Origin: Podarcis raffonei
Lineage: Eukaryota; Chordata; Lepidosauria; Squamata; Lacertidae
NCBI RefSeq assembly: GCF_027172205.1
Contig: NC_070614.1
Span: 30,566,501-30,630,500, forward strand
Direction of reading: 5' to 3'
DNA: 64,000 nt
Positions 49,580 to 60,924 of this stretch are shown here, in pieces. A program made the position numbers and the translations under genes. Positions within the stretch are counted from its first letter, which is position 1, and every line of letters starts with the position of its first letter. A model generated the notes under the pieces. That model was not told the DNA's origin and ran no database searches. It was given only the letters and a program-made list of their open reading frames with translations.

Positions 49580-50560
49580 CACCCCACATGAGTCGTGAAA
49601 TTCAAAAAGGGCATAAAAAGTATGTCACAAACGTGTGTAGACCAGTAGTGAGGATCTTTCAAGGGCCACGTTAGAACAATGGTACCTTCCAATCTGGCCC
49701 ATGGTCTCCAAACCTCTGCCCCACCCCACATGAAAATTTGGCTGTAAAATGTGAGTGATTTTCTTAAGTGTTGCAGCTGGGAAGTAAAGGGTTAACTAGG
49801 GTGCACTGATATTAGGGGAGATTGTCCAATTCATGTAAATGAGACTTTATTATAAGTTTACTTGCTGCAAAGGGGGGTGGGTTATCCCTCATCTCAGCAA
49901 ATACCACCATATGCAGCAAATAGGCTTTGGAAATTGTCTGATTCATGATGCCGCTGTGGAGAGAAGTTTGGGGTGGGGAAGGTTATTAACCTTTTGCTTT
50001 TCAACAGTGCCACTTTCCTGAAAATGATCCTATGGCTATTAGGCTTGCAGAAAATAGTTAAATTACCCAATTGTGCAGATTAGGGGAGGGAATAGGGTAT
50101 GGAAAAAGATGAAGGGATGAGAAAGAGAAGGGTCAAGTCTGTGTTATGGATAGTGGTTTAATTGACATGGAAATGAGAATGCCAAAATATGTATTGGTGA
50201 AAAGGTTTAAGATGGGGATTTTTTTATAGGTTAAAGCCAAGAAGAGCTCTTGCTTAGTTAATGATTGCTGTTTTCTGGAAACTAATATGTGAGTGTTGTA
50301 ACCTTAGATAATGTGATGAAGGTATTGGGTTGCAAATCTTCATTTTGAATAGAGTTGCTTTTGTGTCTTTTGTCTCAAGGCTTTGTGAAGTCAGGGCATG
50401 CAAAAGACCCTCTCTGATTGAGAGAGGGAGAAAACATACCTAGGCTAAAATGGATGTTTTGGGAAGAGACAGACCTTTGTTCCTAGGTCTGCTGGAATTA
50501 TTTCATATTTCAAAAACTGCTGAGCCTGTGCTGGAAGCAGAAGACATTGTAAGGGTGTTT
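49580..50560. other. Gene-free stretch between OR-3 and the copia element
   Basis: No coding exon or named repeat recognised. Ordinary AT-rich sequence with G-rich patches. Confidence 0.45.
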
Positions 50561-50564
50561 TGGA

Positions 50565-51032
50565 TGTCGGAATTCAAGCGAGCAGAGCCTCCAGCTCTTA
50601 GGAATTTGGCCACCCTCCAGGTGCCCGGCTTGAATCCTTGTTGACCTCCCCTGCCAGCGTCTGCCGGCAAGATCAAAGGAGGTCTCTTCGGCGATCCTTT
50701 TCAAACGTGAAAAGAACACACCACTCCTCCCCCTCCCATCTCCAGGGGGGGGGAATGAGACAGACAGAAATGTATCTACATGTCTTTATTTCTGTCTTTC
50801 AGCAGTACAGAGAAACATGTCTGCACACTCTGATTCCCAACTGCAGAGAGAGAAAAAACTCCACCCATGTACTTCCAGTACAGGGTCATGTGTCACTCTG
50901 AGCTAACATCCGGCGCTCAGAGCAGTGAATAGACTGTCCCTGGTTCCCACGGTACAATCCAATAACATCCACATCCTGTTTACCATTCCAGCCACCTGGT
51001 GCTTGCTTCTGCATTGCTCCTTTTTCGTAACA
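50565..51032 (-). repeat. LTR of the copia-type element (3' LTR in element orientation)
   Basis: Begins TGTCGGAATT and ends TTTCGTAACA (TG...CA). Nearly identical to 54080-54550, the difference being mainly the length of a G run. Confidence 0.93.
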
Positions 51033-54000
51033 TCCTCCCCCAAAAGAATCAATGCGTGTTGCAGCAAGCAAAGCATGATCCAGAGAGGAAAACAAACAGT
51101 TGTTATACACATAACACTCCCCTGTTGTTTCAGTTCCACCCTTGGAACTCCCCGCCACTGGTTTCCCCAGTGTACCTCTCTGGTTGTCTGGTTTCCAAGG
51201 AATGAGTGCATCTGCATTACCTTGGCTGGCAACTCTCTGTTGTGTCTTTGTCTCTGACTTAGACACAGCTCCAACCTGTCCTCGGTTGTTTACAACAGCA
51301 ACACATGCAACAGCTAAGTTAGCAAACTCTTTTGAGTACCTCTTGGGTGGTTGACCCTTTGTAACTCTCTCAGACCTACGTATGAGGTGCTGATCCTCTC
51401 TGCTTACTGGTCCAGTCTCAGGACTCTTTGGAGAACTAGTTCCAATGGTAAACAGTGGTTCATCCTTCAGTTGTGAAGGCCTATCTATTGTGTGAGACTT
51501 CCTCTCAATGACTGTGACAACTGAGCTCTCCGAGCTATCAGTGTCATCACTTTCATTACAGCTGTAATCAGTAAAATCATCATCATCTGAATCGTCCTCA
51601 GTGGGAAATGTGTGTACTATCACTCTCTCCTGTTCAGGAGCACTCTCTAGAAATTTTGTGAGAATCACCTGACCAGATTCAGACAAAATTACTCTGTAGA
51701 GACCCTTTTCATACCCCACAAAAATGCCTCTGGCATTCTTTACTCCACCTGGAGCTTCTGTTCTCACGTGAGACCCAAAAACCTTGAAATGGGCAACAGA
51801 AGGTTTTCTGTGGAACAGTTTCTCAAAAGGAGAACTTCCCAACTCTTTTGAAACCTTTCTCATTTTCGTATAACAGAACGACATTAGAGACTCGGCCCAG
51901 TACTCATGTGGCAGATGTGAACTTAGCAATTGCGCTTCCATCCCCTTTTGCAATTCTTTGTTCACCCGTACACAGACACCCCTGTTCCACGCTTCCGCTG
52001 AAACAGCAATCTTGTGTCTGATCCCCTTCTTCTGCAGGAACCTTTGGAAATCCTGTAAAAGAAAAATCTGCTTCTCATCTGTGAATAGACAATCAATGTT
52101 AGCATCATGCATACTCTTAACTTTGTCACAAAACTCCTGAAACCTCTCCAAGGCTTCCTGTTGCTTTCTCAACACATAAACCCAGACATAGTTAGAGAAA
52201 TGATCCACACACACAAGATAATATCTTGCATTGCCTCTAGATGGTTCTAGAGGACCAATCACATCAGCATACACCCGCTGAAATGCTCTGTTGACTCCGG
52301 TCATCTTCTTGCTCACACCTGCAAGAGAAACTAGGTTAGACACAGATGAATTACATTCCATGTAATCACTTTGTGCAAAAGTCAACAAATATAGTCCATC
52401 CTTCTCTCTGGCCGAAAGAAATAACTCTCCATCTTTGTAGATCTTGCAGCTCTCAGCATCGTAGGACAGTTTCAGTCCTTTCTTTGCAATCTGCGAAACA
52501 CTCAGCAGATTGAACTTCAATTCAGGAACCAAGTAAACATTGTTTATTGTCAAGTCCAGACTCTTAAGATAGACAGTCCCCACGCCGGCCGCTTCCAGCT
52601 CCTGACCGTTGGCCTGTTTCACAGCGAAGCTTTGCTTCTTAAACGATGAAAAGAGCCCTCTGTGTGGGGACATATGAACTGTAGCTCCCGTGTCAATAAC
52701 AAACGAGTTCCCAATGTCTGGCGTGGTTCCTGTCGCCATCAAAGCTTTTCCAGGTTTTACCGAAGTCTTGGTGTGACCTTTGCCTGACGCCTCAGGCTTT
52801 GCTGAGCGGCCCTTCGCTCCTTTAGGCTGACGTGGCTTCTTGCAGTTCCGCTGAAGATGCCCAGCCTGTCCACAATTGTAACATCGGACAGCGTTCAAAG
52901 CTAGAGCTTTCTCTCCAGTAGCTTCATCTGCGGGGGAATTAGAACTCCGTTCCTCCCTCCCCCTGTCCTTTTCTTCCAGTGCAGCAAGTCTGTCATGTTC
53001 AGTCAATACTACGGCAGTCACCCTTTCCGCGGTCAAATCGTGAGCGGGGAGGGAACCAAGCTGACTGGCAACGGTTTTGTAAGTCCGATTTAGGCTGTTG
53101 ATCATCATGAAGCAAAACACTTCCTCCTGCAGACGGAAATTGCGTTCCACCATCTGCTGGCGCAGATATTTCATCTCCGTCAGGTGCGCTTGAACATCTC
53201 CATCAGGCGCAAGCCTCAGATTGGTCAGCTTCTCAAAATACAGCAACGCTGAAGAACCAGCATCCCTCTGATGTGTTCTTCGCAGCATTTCCCAAATTTC
53301 CCGTGCATATTCCAAACCCTGAATATGCACCAATTGGTCATCTGACACACACAGAATTATAGCCGTTCTGGCTTTCAGATTCTGTGACTCCCAACCTAGG
53401 GTTGGTGCTGCTGGGATGGGGTTCTCAATCACGTCAAAGACCCTCTGATTCTGCAGCAGGGCCTTCATCTTTATAGACCAAGATGAATAATTGTCATTAG
53501 TGAGGGGAGGGGGATAGGGCAAACCTCCCGCCTTCTTGGAATCCATGCTGAATCCAAGGGTCAGTTTTCTCAAGCCAGCTTTCACTTTCACGCCAGTATA
53601 CTCCAAAAGTCTCTGTTTACTGCTTCACTGGCTGGCAAACCTTTGGGCTGTTTTTTCAAAACCCTTGCACAGCTGCGCAGATACACTTTCGATTTCCCAG
53701 GCTCTTTTTAGCCATTCTTTAACTTCACAAGTGCTGGCAGACGTTGCCTAGCAACCTGCTCAGGACCGAATTCCTTATCTAACCACAGGAATTCCTGGTA
53801 TGCCAGCTTGCCCTTTCAGAGCTGTTTTTCTTAAAATGCAGCTCTTTCTTGTGAACCAGAGAATTAAACCTTTCTGCGTTCACTTTTCTCTCTAGCCCAA
53901 AATGCAGCATACCTTTTGAGCATACACTCCTCTCGGTGTCCAGCTTGTCTGTTCAGCTTCTGGCTGCAGGCAGACGCTTTTCTTTATCTCCTTAGGTGCA

Positions 54001-54079
54001 GAGGATGGCAACGATTCATCGACCTCTCACCTCTCATGCAGATTCTCATAGATCAGATAACCATCGGTCTGCTACCAGA

Positions 54080-54550
54080 TGTCGGAATTCAAGCGAGCAG
54101 AGCCTCCAGCTCTTAGGAATTTGGCCACCCTCCAGGTGCCCGGCTTGAATCCTTGTTGACCTCCCCTGCCAGCGTCTGCCGGCAAGATCAAAGGAGGTCT
54201 CTTCGGCGATCCTTTTCAAACGTGAAAAGAACACACCACTCCTCCCCCTCCCATCTCCGGGGGGGGGGGGGAATGAGACAGACAGAAATGTATCTACATG
54301 TCTTTATTTCTGTCTTTCAGCAGTACAGAGAAACATGTCTGCACACTCTGATTCCCAACTGCAGAGAGAGAAAAAACTCCACCCATGTACTTCCAGTACA
54401 GGGTCATGTGTCACTCTGAGCTAACATCCGGCGCTCAGAGCAGTGAATAGACTGTCCCTGGTTCCCACGGTACAATCCAATAACATCCACATCCTGTTTA
54501 CCATTCCAGCCACCTGGTGCTTGCTTCTGCATTGCTCCTTTTTCGTAACA
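54080..54550 (-). repeat. LTR of the copia-type element (5' LTR in element orientation)
   Basis: Same TG...CA boundaries and sequence as 50565-51032. Confidence 0.93.
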
Positions 54551-54867
54551 TAATTTACTGTACTCTGTTTTGTTTCTGAAGAGTTCTGCTAGTAAAATTT
54601 GAATAAGATTTTCATGGGTCTGGACAATGTTTCATTTCCAAAAGGAGTCAGTTTTCATGCATCCAGTCTCTTCAAACTGTGCAATATTAATATTTGTAAC
54701 AGTCTGTTTCTGCCAGCCAAGCAACTCCATGTCTGGGTTGTTGTGGCCAGCTTAGGATGGGGCACATGCCTTTATAGGTATTGTCTGTGCCTCGCAGCAT
54801 AGCATCAAAACAAACCAAAAATGATATATCAAAGCAAGCAGATAAATATATGCACGTCTAGGAGAAG

Positions 54868-55017
54868 ATAGCTCCATCAGTAGAGCACGAGATTCTTAAT
54901 GTCAGGGTTGTGGGTTTGAGCCCCATGTTGGGCAAAAGATTCCTGCATTGCAGGGGGGTTGAACTAGATGACCCTTATGGTCCCTTCCATCTCTACAATT
55001 CTATGATTCCCACAGCA
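54868..55017 (+). mobile_element. tRNA-Lys-derived SINE with CR1-like tail
   Basis: The head resembles tRNA-Lys(CTT): GATAGCTCCATCAGTAGAGC, the anticodon region GATTCTTAATG, and a B box GGGTTTGAGCCCC. It continues with 'gatgacccttatggtccctt' and ends 'acaattctatgattcc', the CR1-type 3' tail. The acceptor stem does not pair, so it is not a working tRNA gene. Confidence 0.8.
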
Positions 55018-55469
55018 GATACCAATTAGTCCCAGGCTTATATTGAGTATAAAAGTGGTGTTTACAGGCCTTCCAGGCCATTTTCAACATTTGGTTCTAC
55101 ACAGCTGGAAAGGGTGCAGTAACAACTTTCCTGACTATACACAAAGGGACATTTGGTCTTGAAGAGGGCTGTCATAAGCTTTTATGAGTGTCTCTTCCTT
55201 CTTATGTATTTTACCCTTGCCATTCACCCACTATGATTACTCCCACTGGTTTATCTTTATGGGCATGGGAATTAAAGGAAACCTCTGGTTTTAATGGCAT
55301 GCCATATATGTACAAAAACAATGGTTAATTTCATTCCAAATGTGAGGAAATTTTCTAGACATTTAGAAGAAACCATTCTGTTCCCAGCCTGCATAAATAG
55401 GGTGATCTACCCAGGATTTCTCCCTAAATAAGGGATAGACAATATTTTCTCCTGCAGAATAACATTTTC

Positions 55470-55570
55470 TCCTCCCAACAACCACAGCCAGCATGGCTAG
55501 TAACCAGGGATGGTGGTAGGTAGGCAGCTGTAGGAGAACAATATCTGGAAGATCACAGGCTCCCTATCCC
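55470..55570. mobile_element. Palindromic MITE-like repeat
   Basis: Degenerate copy of the hairpin repeat at 25176-25310 ('cagccagcatggctagtaac', 'atctggaagatcacaggctc'). Confidence 0.4.
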
Positions 55571-55665
55571 TGGTCTAAATATTGTAAATGAAAGCAATTG
55601 TGCTCAGGGAACCTCACTGTGAAGCAGGTGATATTTTCTCTATTTCCAATGAACAGAGGATATAT

Positions 55666-55718
55666 GACATCAGGGAGGTATTTATCTACTCAGCAATTAT
55701 GGAAAGCACTATTATTCA
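55666..55718 (+). promoter_or_regulatory. Conserved upstream block of V2R-D
   Basis: GACATCAGGGAGGTATTTAT, then CAATTATG where the others have TAATTATG, then GCACTATTATT, about 217 bp before the ATG. Confidence 0.45.
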
Positions 55719-55910
55719 TTTCCTTAGTCTGCAACAACAAGAATAATAAAAATAAAAATTATAATAAGAAGTCTAAATTTGAGCTCACATGAGAACTGGT
55801 TCCAGTGTGACACACAGGGTGGGTGTTCTGTGCAAGAAGGATAGGGATAAATGTACTATCTACTGCTAGTGCTGTGAGTGTGGTGAAACAATATGTTATG
55901 CAAGTGTAGC

Positions 55911-58014
55911 ATGGGTAGGCATGTTTTTACATACAGACACTTGCTGTTCCTACTATTTTTGCAGCTGCAGCTCCCTCCTTTTGCCTGTACGGAAATGACA
56001 GGAAAATGCAGAAATATCCAAGAGCATTTGTATAAGCCTGGAGAAGTAATCATTGGTGGTGTTCTTTCTCTAATACAACCTTTGGAGTATTCACTCAATT
56101 TTACAGCTGTTCCTGATAGCAATCATGATGGTGCTGTGTAAGATTTGTACAGTAGTTACTAGTAATCAGTTTTGCCAGATGGTATTAGATTTGTTATCAA
56201 TTTAAACTGCTGAACTTCAAGAAGTGCTTTTCATATTGTATTACTGAAGTTAATGGGAAAGCTGTAGCATTAAAATTTGTTCTTGTAATAGATTTATTAA
56301 AGGTCCAGAAGCAACCAAAGATCTTTGAAGAGCTACTCACTCAAACGGATTAAACTATAGATCAAAAGCCCACCCCTTGTTTTCCTAAAGAAATGGAAGA
56401 GGAGCCTGTTCAGTGTAATCCCACTACAGTGGACGCTTGGGTTGTGAACATGATCCATGCAGGAAGCACGTCTGCAACCCACAGCGCTGCACGGGTTGCG
56501 ATTTGCCACTTCTGTGCATGCGCAAAGCACAATTTGGTGCTTCTGTACATGCACCAAAACCCAGAAGTAACTCGTTCTGGTACTTCCGGGTTTGGCACGG
56601 TGCGCAACCCAAAGCGTCTGTAACCCGAAGTATGACTTTATATGATAAACGTAATAAGAATGGGACTGGGGTGGGAGAGAGAAAGCAGTGCAAGGTTCAT
56701 GAAGAAAGTATCCTGACCAGCCCCACTCCCCCCCCCATCTCAGTGTGAGAGTTCCACATCTACTGTTACAAATCTTCTGTTACAGATTTTAACTCCAGCT
56801 GATCCCAAGCACACAGTGCTGAATTTTGGTTGCATCTGCCCCAATTTTAGAATGAAATATTCTCCCCCTTCCCCTCCATTGAACAACTCTACTCACACAT
56901 GCTGATTCAAAATACATTCCCCCGACTCACACTTATTTTCTGATCTTAACCCTCATTTATGAAGCTAGAGTGTTTTGTTTGGCTTTGCTTTTTGGAGCAG
57001 GAGGTCTGACAGCTCTTCTTTTATACCTGTGCTACTAATTGCAATTTATGTTCTCTCTAATTGATGTTTCTAAATCTCACTGTCAACCTCATTGCAGCGT
57101 AAAGTTAAAACATTACCAACATGTCTTTGCCTTGATTTTTGCCATCCATGAGATCAATGACAACCCAGGGCTCCTGTCCAACATCACAGTGGGGTTTGAT
57201 ATCTATGATAACCTGTTTAACTCCAGAAGAACATACAAAGTCATCCTGGATCTACTTTTCAAGCAGAGAAAGAATATGCCCAATTACAAGTGTGACAGAA
57301 AAGATGTATCGTCAGTTATTGGGGGATTCGGTTCAGAATACTCTATGCAGATGTCCATCCTCTTAAGTAACTACAAGTTTCCACAGGTATATGCATATCA
57401 ATATATGTATGAATGAATTCAGCAGTGTTTAGTTTGCTTTTCATTGTTAGTATGTTAGTGTTGTTAATATTGTTTTGTCAATTACAAGTGCTGTAATGCT
57501 TTGTGAATGTTATAATATGACTTTTTGTGGTTGTTTTATCTGTTCAATCTATTTTTAAAGTTTTTCTGTTAATAGTGTTTTATAGAAGGTGCTTGTTTTA
57601 TTTATAATTTGTTAATTGTTTTATATCATTTATGCTGCAATTGTGATGTTCTACTATGTTATTATTTATTGTATGTAAACTGCTTTCTGACTCATGTGAG
57701 TGAAAAGCAGCATAGAAATATAATAAATGAAAATGAAATGAATGGTGTCCACTTGCTGTTCAATTATATTCTTTCAATTTCCCCTTTATTATAAATAAAA
57801 TTGAAGAAAGGAATACGGAATACGGTAGTTGGTTCTCAAAAGTGCCAATTATTAATACTTATTGAAGCCGAATGTCTTTGAGAACTGCAGTTTCTTCTTC
57901 AGGAGCAATCTAGAGATAAATAAATAAAGTAAAAATCAACTATTGACATATGTACAAAAAACAAATTTTGTAGAATATTCAATACTTAGATTTATCAAAT
58001 AGAGAAATGCTACG

Positions 58015-58054
<40 letters not shown>

Positions 58055-60854
58055 AATGCAGCCTTTATTTGGGATCAGTATATAGCACTCACCCTGTGGA
58101 ATGCCCTCCCATCAGATGTCAGGGAGATTAAGAACCACACAACTTTTAGAAGAAATCTTAAGGCAGCCGTGTATTGGGAATTTTTTTAATGTTTGATGTT
58201 TTATTAAGGTTGTTTTTTTTTTGTGTGTGTGTGTGTGTGTGTGCTGGAAGCCACCCAGAGTGGCTGGCACAACCCAGCCAGATTTTTTTTTTTGGGGGGG
58301 AGTATAAAGAAAATTATTCTTACATTTATATATGTTTATATTGGTTAGAGTAGAGCCATTTAACCAATGGACTTTCATTATTTCATTTATTTCAATGGAT
58401 CTACTCTGAGTAGGGCTAAAACTGGATATGACCCATTCGTTTTACACACGAAGAATAATAAAAAAAGAAGCTAGTATGTTTATGGGACCCTGCAACAAAT
58501 ACCTTCGGCTATTTGTCAAGAAGCATAAGAAATACTAAATATAAGAGATAAGCTCCAGATTGTTAGCTTTTGGTGCAGTTTCCTATAATCAGAGTTGATT
58601 TATTATTATTATTATTCTTTAGAGTTTTAAAATTATACACCTCTGTTTCTTAGCTCACTTTTGGTTCATTTGAGGCTTCAGTAAGTGGGAAAAGCGATTT
58701 CCCTTTTTTGTACCGGATGGCACCAAGGGAGACTACTTATCATATGGGGATCATCCAGCTACTCTGGCATTTCAAATGGACATGGATTGGCCTGGTTGTA
58801 TCTGATGATGATGCTGGGGAAAACTTCATGCAGAAACTGACTCCTTTGTTTGCCCAGAACAAAATATGTGTTGCCTTCTTGCAAAAGGGTACAGCAAATG
58901 ACCTTGCTCTTAAACATAACATTAAAAGAATTATAGTGATGGCACAAACACTTATTTTAACTCATGCCAATGTGATTATTCTTGCAATGGACTCTCTCTT
59001 ATTCCATATATTAGTGTTGTCCTTAGAAGGCATTGAATTAAAGAAGAAAGTCCTAATAGGGAAGGTCTGGATCATGCCACCGCGGTGGTATTTCAGTACC
59101 TCTCCCAATGGAGAATTGATTGGCAGGGACATTTTATTTGGTGCCTTTTCTTTCTCAGTCCACACAAATGTGGTGTCAGGATTCCAGGAATTTCTTCTGA
59201 ACATAAAGTTTGATAAAACACTAAGGACATTCCTCTGTTTAGTCTGGCAATTTCTAATAAATCAATGTGAAGGCTGTAGAGGAGTGGAGAATCTGGAGGA
59301 TCTTCGTTCAAATGTGTTTGAGATAGATATGTCTGGTGAGAGCCACGGTATCTACAATGCTGTCTATGCTGTGGCACATGCTTTGCATGCTGCATATTTT
59401 TCCAGACAAAGAATAATGTTGGATAAAGGCAAAGTGGAACATGTGAATTTTCACCCATGGAAGGTAAACAAATCACTCTGAGGATGGAATTTGGCTATAT
59501 ATCATGGGATAATGGGCATATTTTGAATTTTGAGAATGAGTCTTGGCCACCAGTCACAAAATGGTTTCCATGGGTATTATAGGACTTTTGGGTTCAATGG
59601 CATCCACAGGTGCAATTTTGGCTCCCTAGTCCAGGGAATGTCCTTGTGTGGTTGTCTGAAGCTGCTGAGGGGTATGTGTCTATTTTTTTCTGTTTAGCAA
59701 ATTGGTGTGGGGAAATTCTCTTAAGATGTTAAGAAAAGTATTGGGGGAGGGTAGAATATATTTTTCTCCCTCCTCAACCCAATGAAAGATAAATGGAGAA
59801 TATGGAATTTGCTAACTATTTTGTGACATTTTAGTTGCCCTTCTATCAATTTTGGATTTGCTTTTGTAGGCCAAGGTGACTACCTTACTTTTATAAATAA
59901 AATAAAACCAAATAACTGACACCAATGAATTCAAACTGAGAGGTTGTAAGTTGATAGGGAACTGAGGAAAATATTATTTCCATGTTTATGTTAACAGTAG
60001 TTTGTAGATGTCTGAATGGATGAGAGTAAGAAGATTCACTCCAGTTGATAATAATTGTTGTAGTTTCTCCCAATCAAGTTACACAACTAATTCACATTGC
60101 TATTCCCCTTTTTTGTGGAGGTAAAATGATAGAAATCTTCTGAATTTGTACTTTGGGTTCAGTTTTAAAATGCTTGTACATTGCAGAATTGAACAGGCAG
60201 AAACAATGGGTTCCATTTTATAAAATTTATTGCATTGTCTCCAAAACAAGCTCCATCCTTTCCTGGAAAACATCCACTTTAACAATGGAGCTGCCCAAGA
60301 AGTCTTGTTTGAGAACAAAGAATTGAGCATTGGATATGATATCATCAACTGGGTCACTTTCCCCAATCAGTCCTACCAAAAAGTCAGGGTTGGAAGAGTT
60401 TCATCAGGTCAAATGTTCAGCATTATCAATGATGCCATTGTGTGGAATAGAAGATTAAAGGAGGTAGGGACATGTTCCATATCTTAATAGAATGGTGCTA
60501 CTCTTGGTTATCTGCATTACTGATGTGAAACCTTCAGTCCATCATTTGTCTTGAATGATCATAGACTGGTGCACTATATCTAGATAAGTTCAGATAAGGT
60601 GTTTCTCCGCAACAGACCATGTTGAATTCTATGCAAGGCATGTGACAGGGAATTGTTTTGGACCCTGGCCAGTGGTGCTGGCAGTATTTGAGTCTCTGAT
60701 GACCCTGGGAGACAATCAGCACCCATGACTGACTCCTAGGGGCAGAGCTTGGGCATAGGCCTGATGGAACACTGTACTTCCTTAGTTTGTACCATGACTG
60801 TAAAAGAAGAAGAAGCCTAGACTATGACAGCTTAAGTCCTGCTGTCATTGACTG

Positions 60855-60924
<70 letters not shown>

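Larger units (their letters stand above)
50565..54550 (-). mobile_element. Ty1/copia-type LTR retrotransposon, young, incomplete
   Basis: Fossil element of about 4.0 kb with two LTRs. Next to the 5' LTR (element orientation) is a TGGTAGCAGACC primer-binding-like site. One long open frame (53606-50886) encodes recognisable parts in copia order: Gag, a CCHC knuckle (CYNCGQAGHLQRNC), a protease with DTGA and integrase-region sequence. Reverse transcriptase and RNase H were not recognised, so it is probably broken in one major part and non-autonomous. The near-identical LTRs imply a recent insertion. No clear 5-bp target duplication is visible. Copia elements are sparse in vertebrates but known from reptiles. 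Confidence 0.88.

Noticed and set aside
54868-54940. Functional tRNA-Lys gene
   Set aside because: The acceptor stem is not paired and the sequence continues into a SINE body and CR1-type tail.
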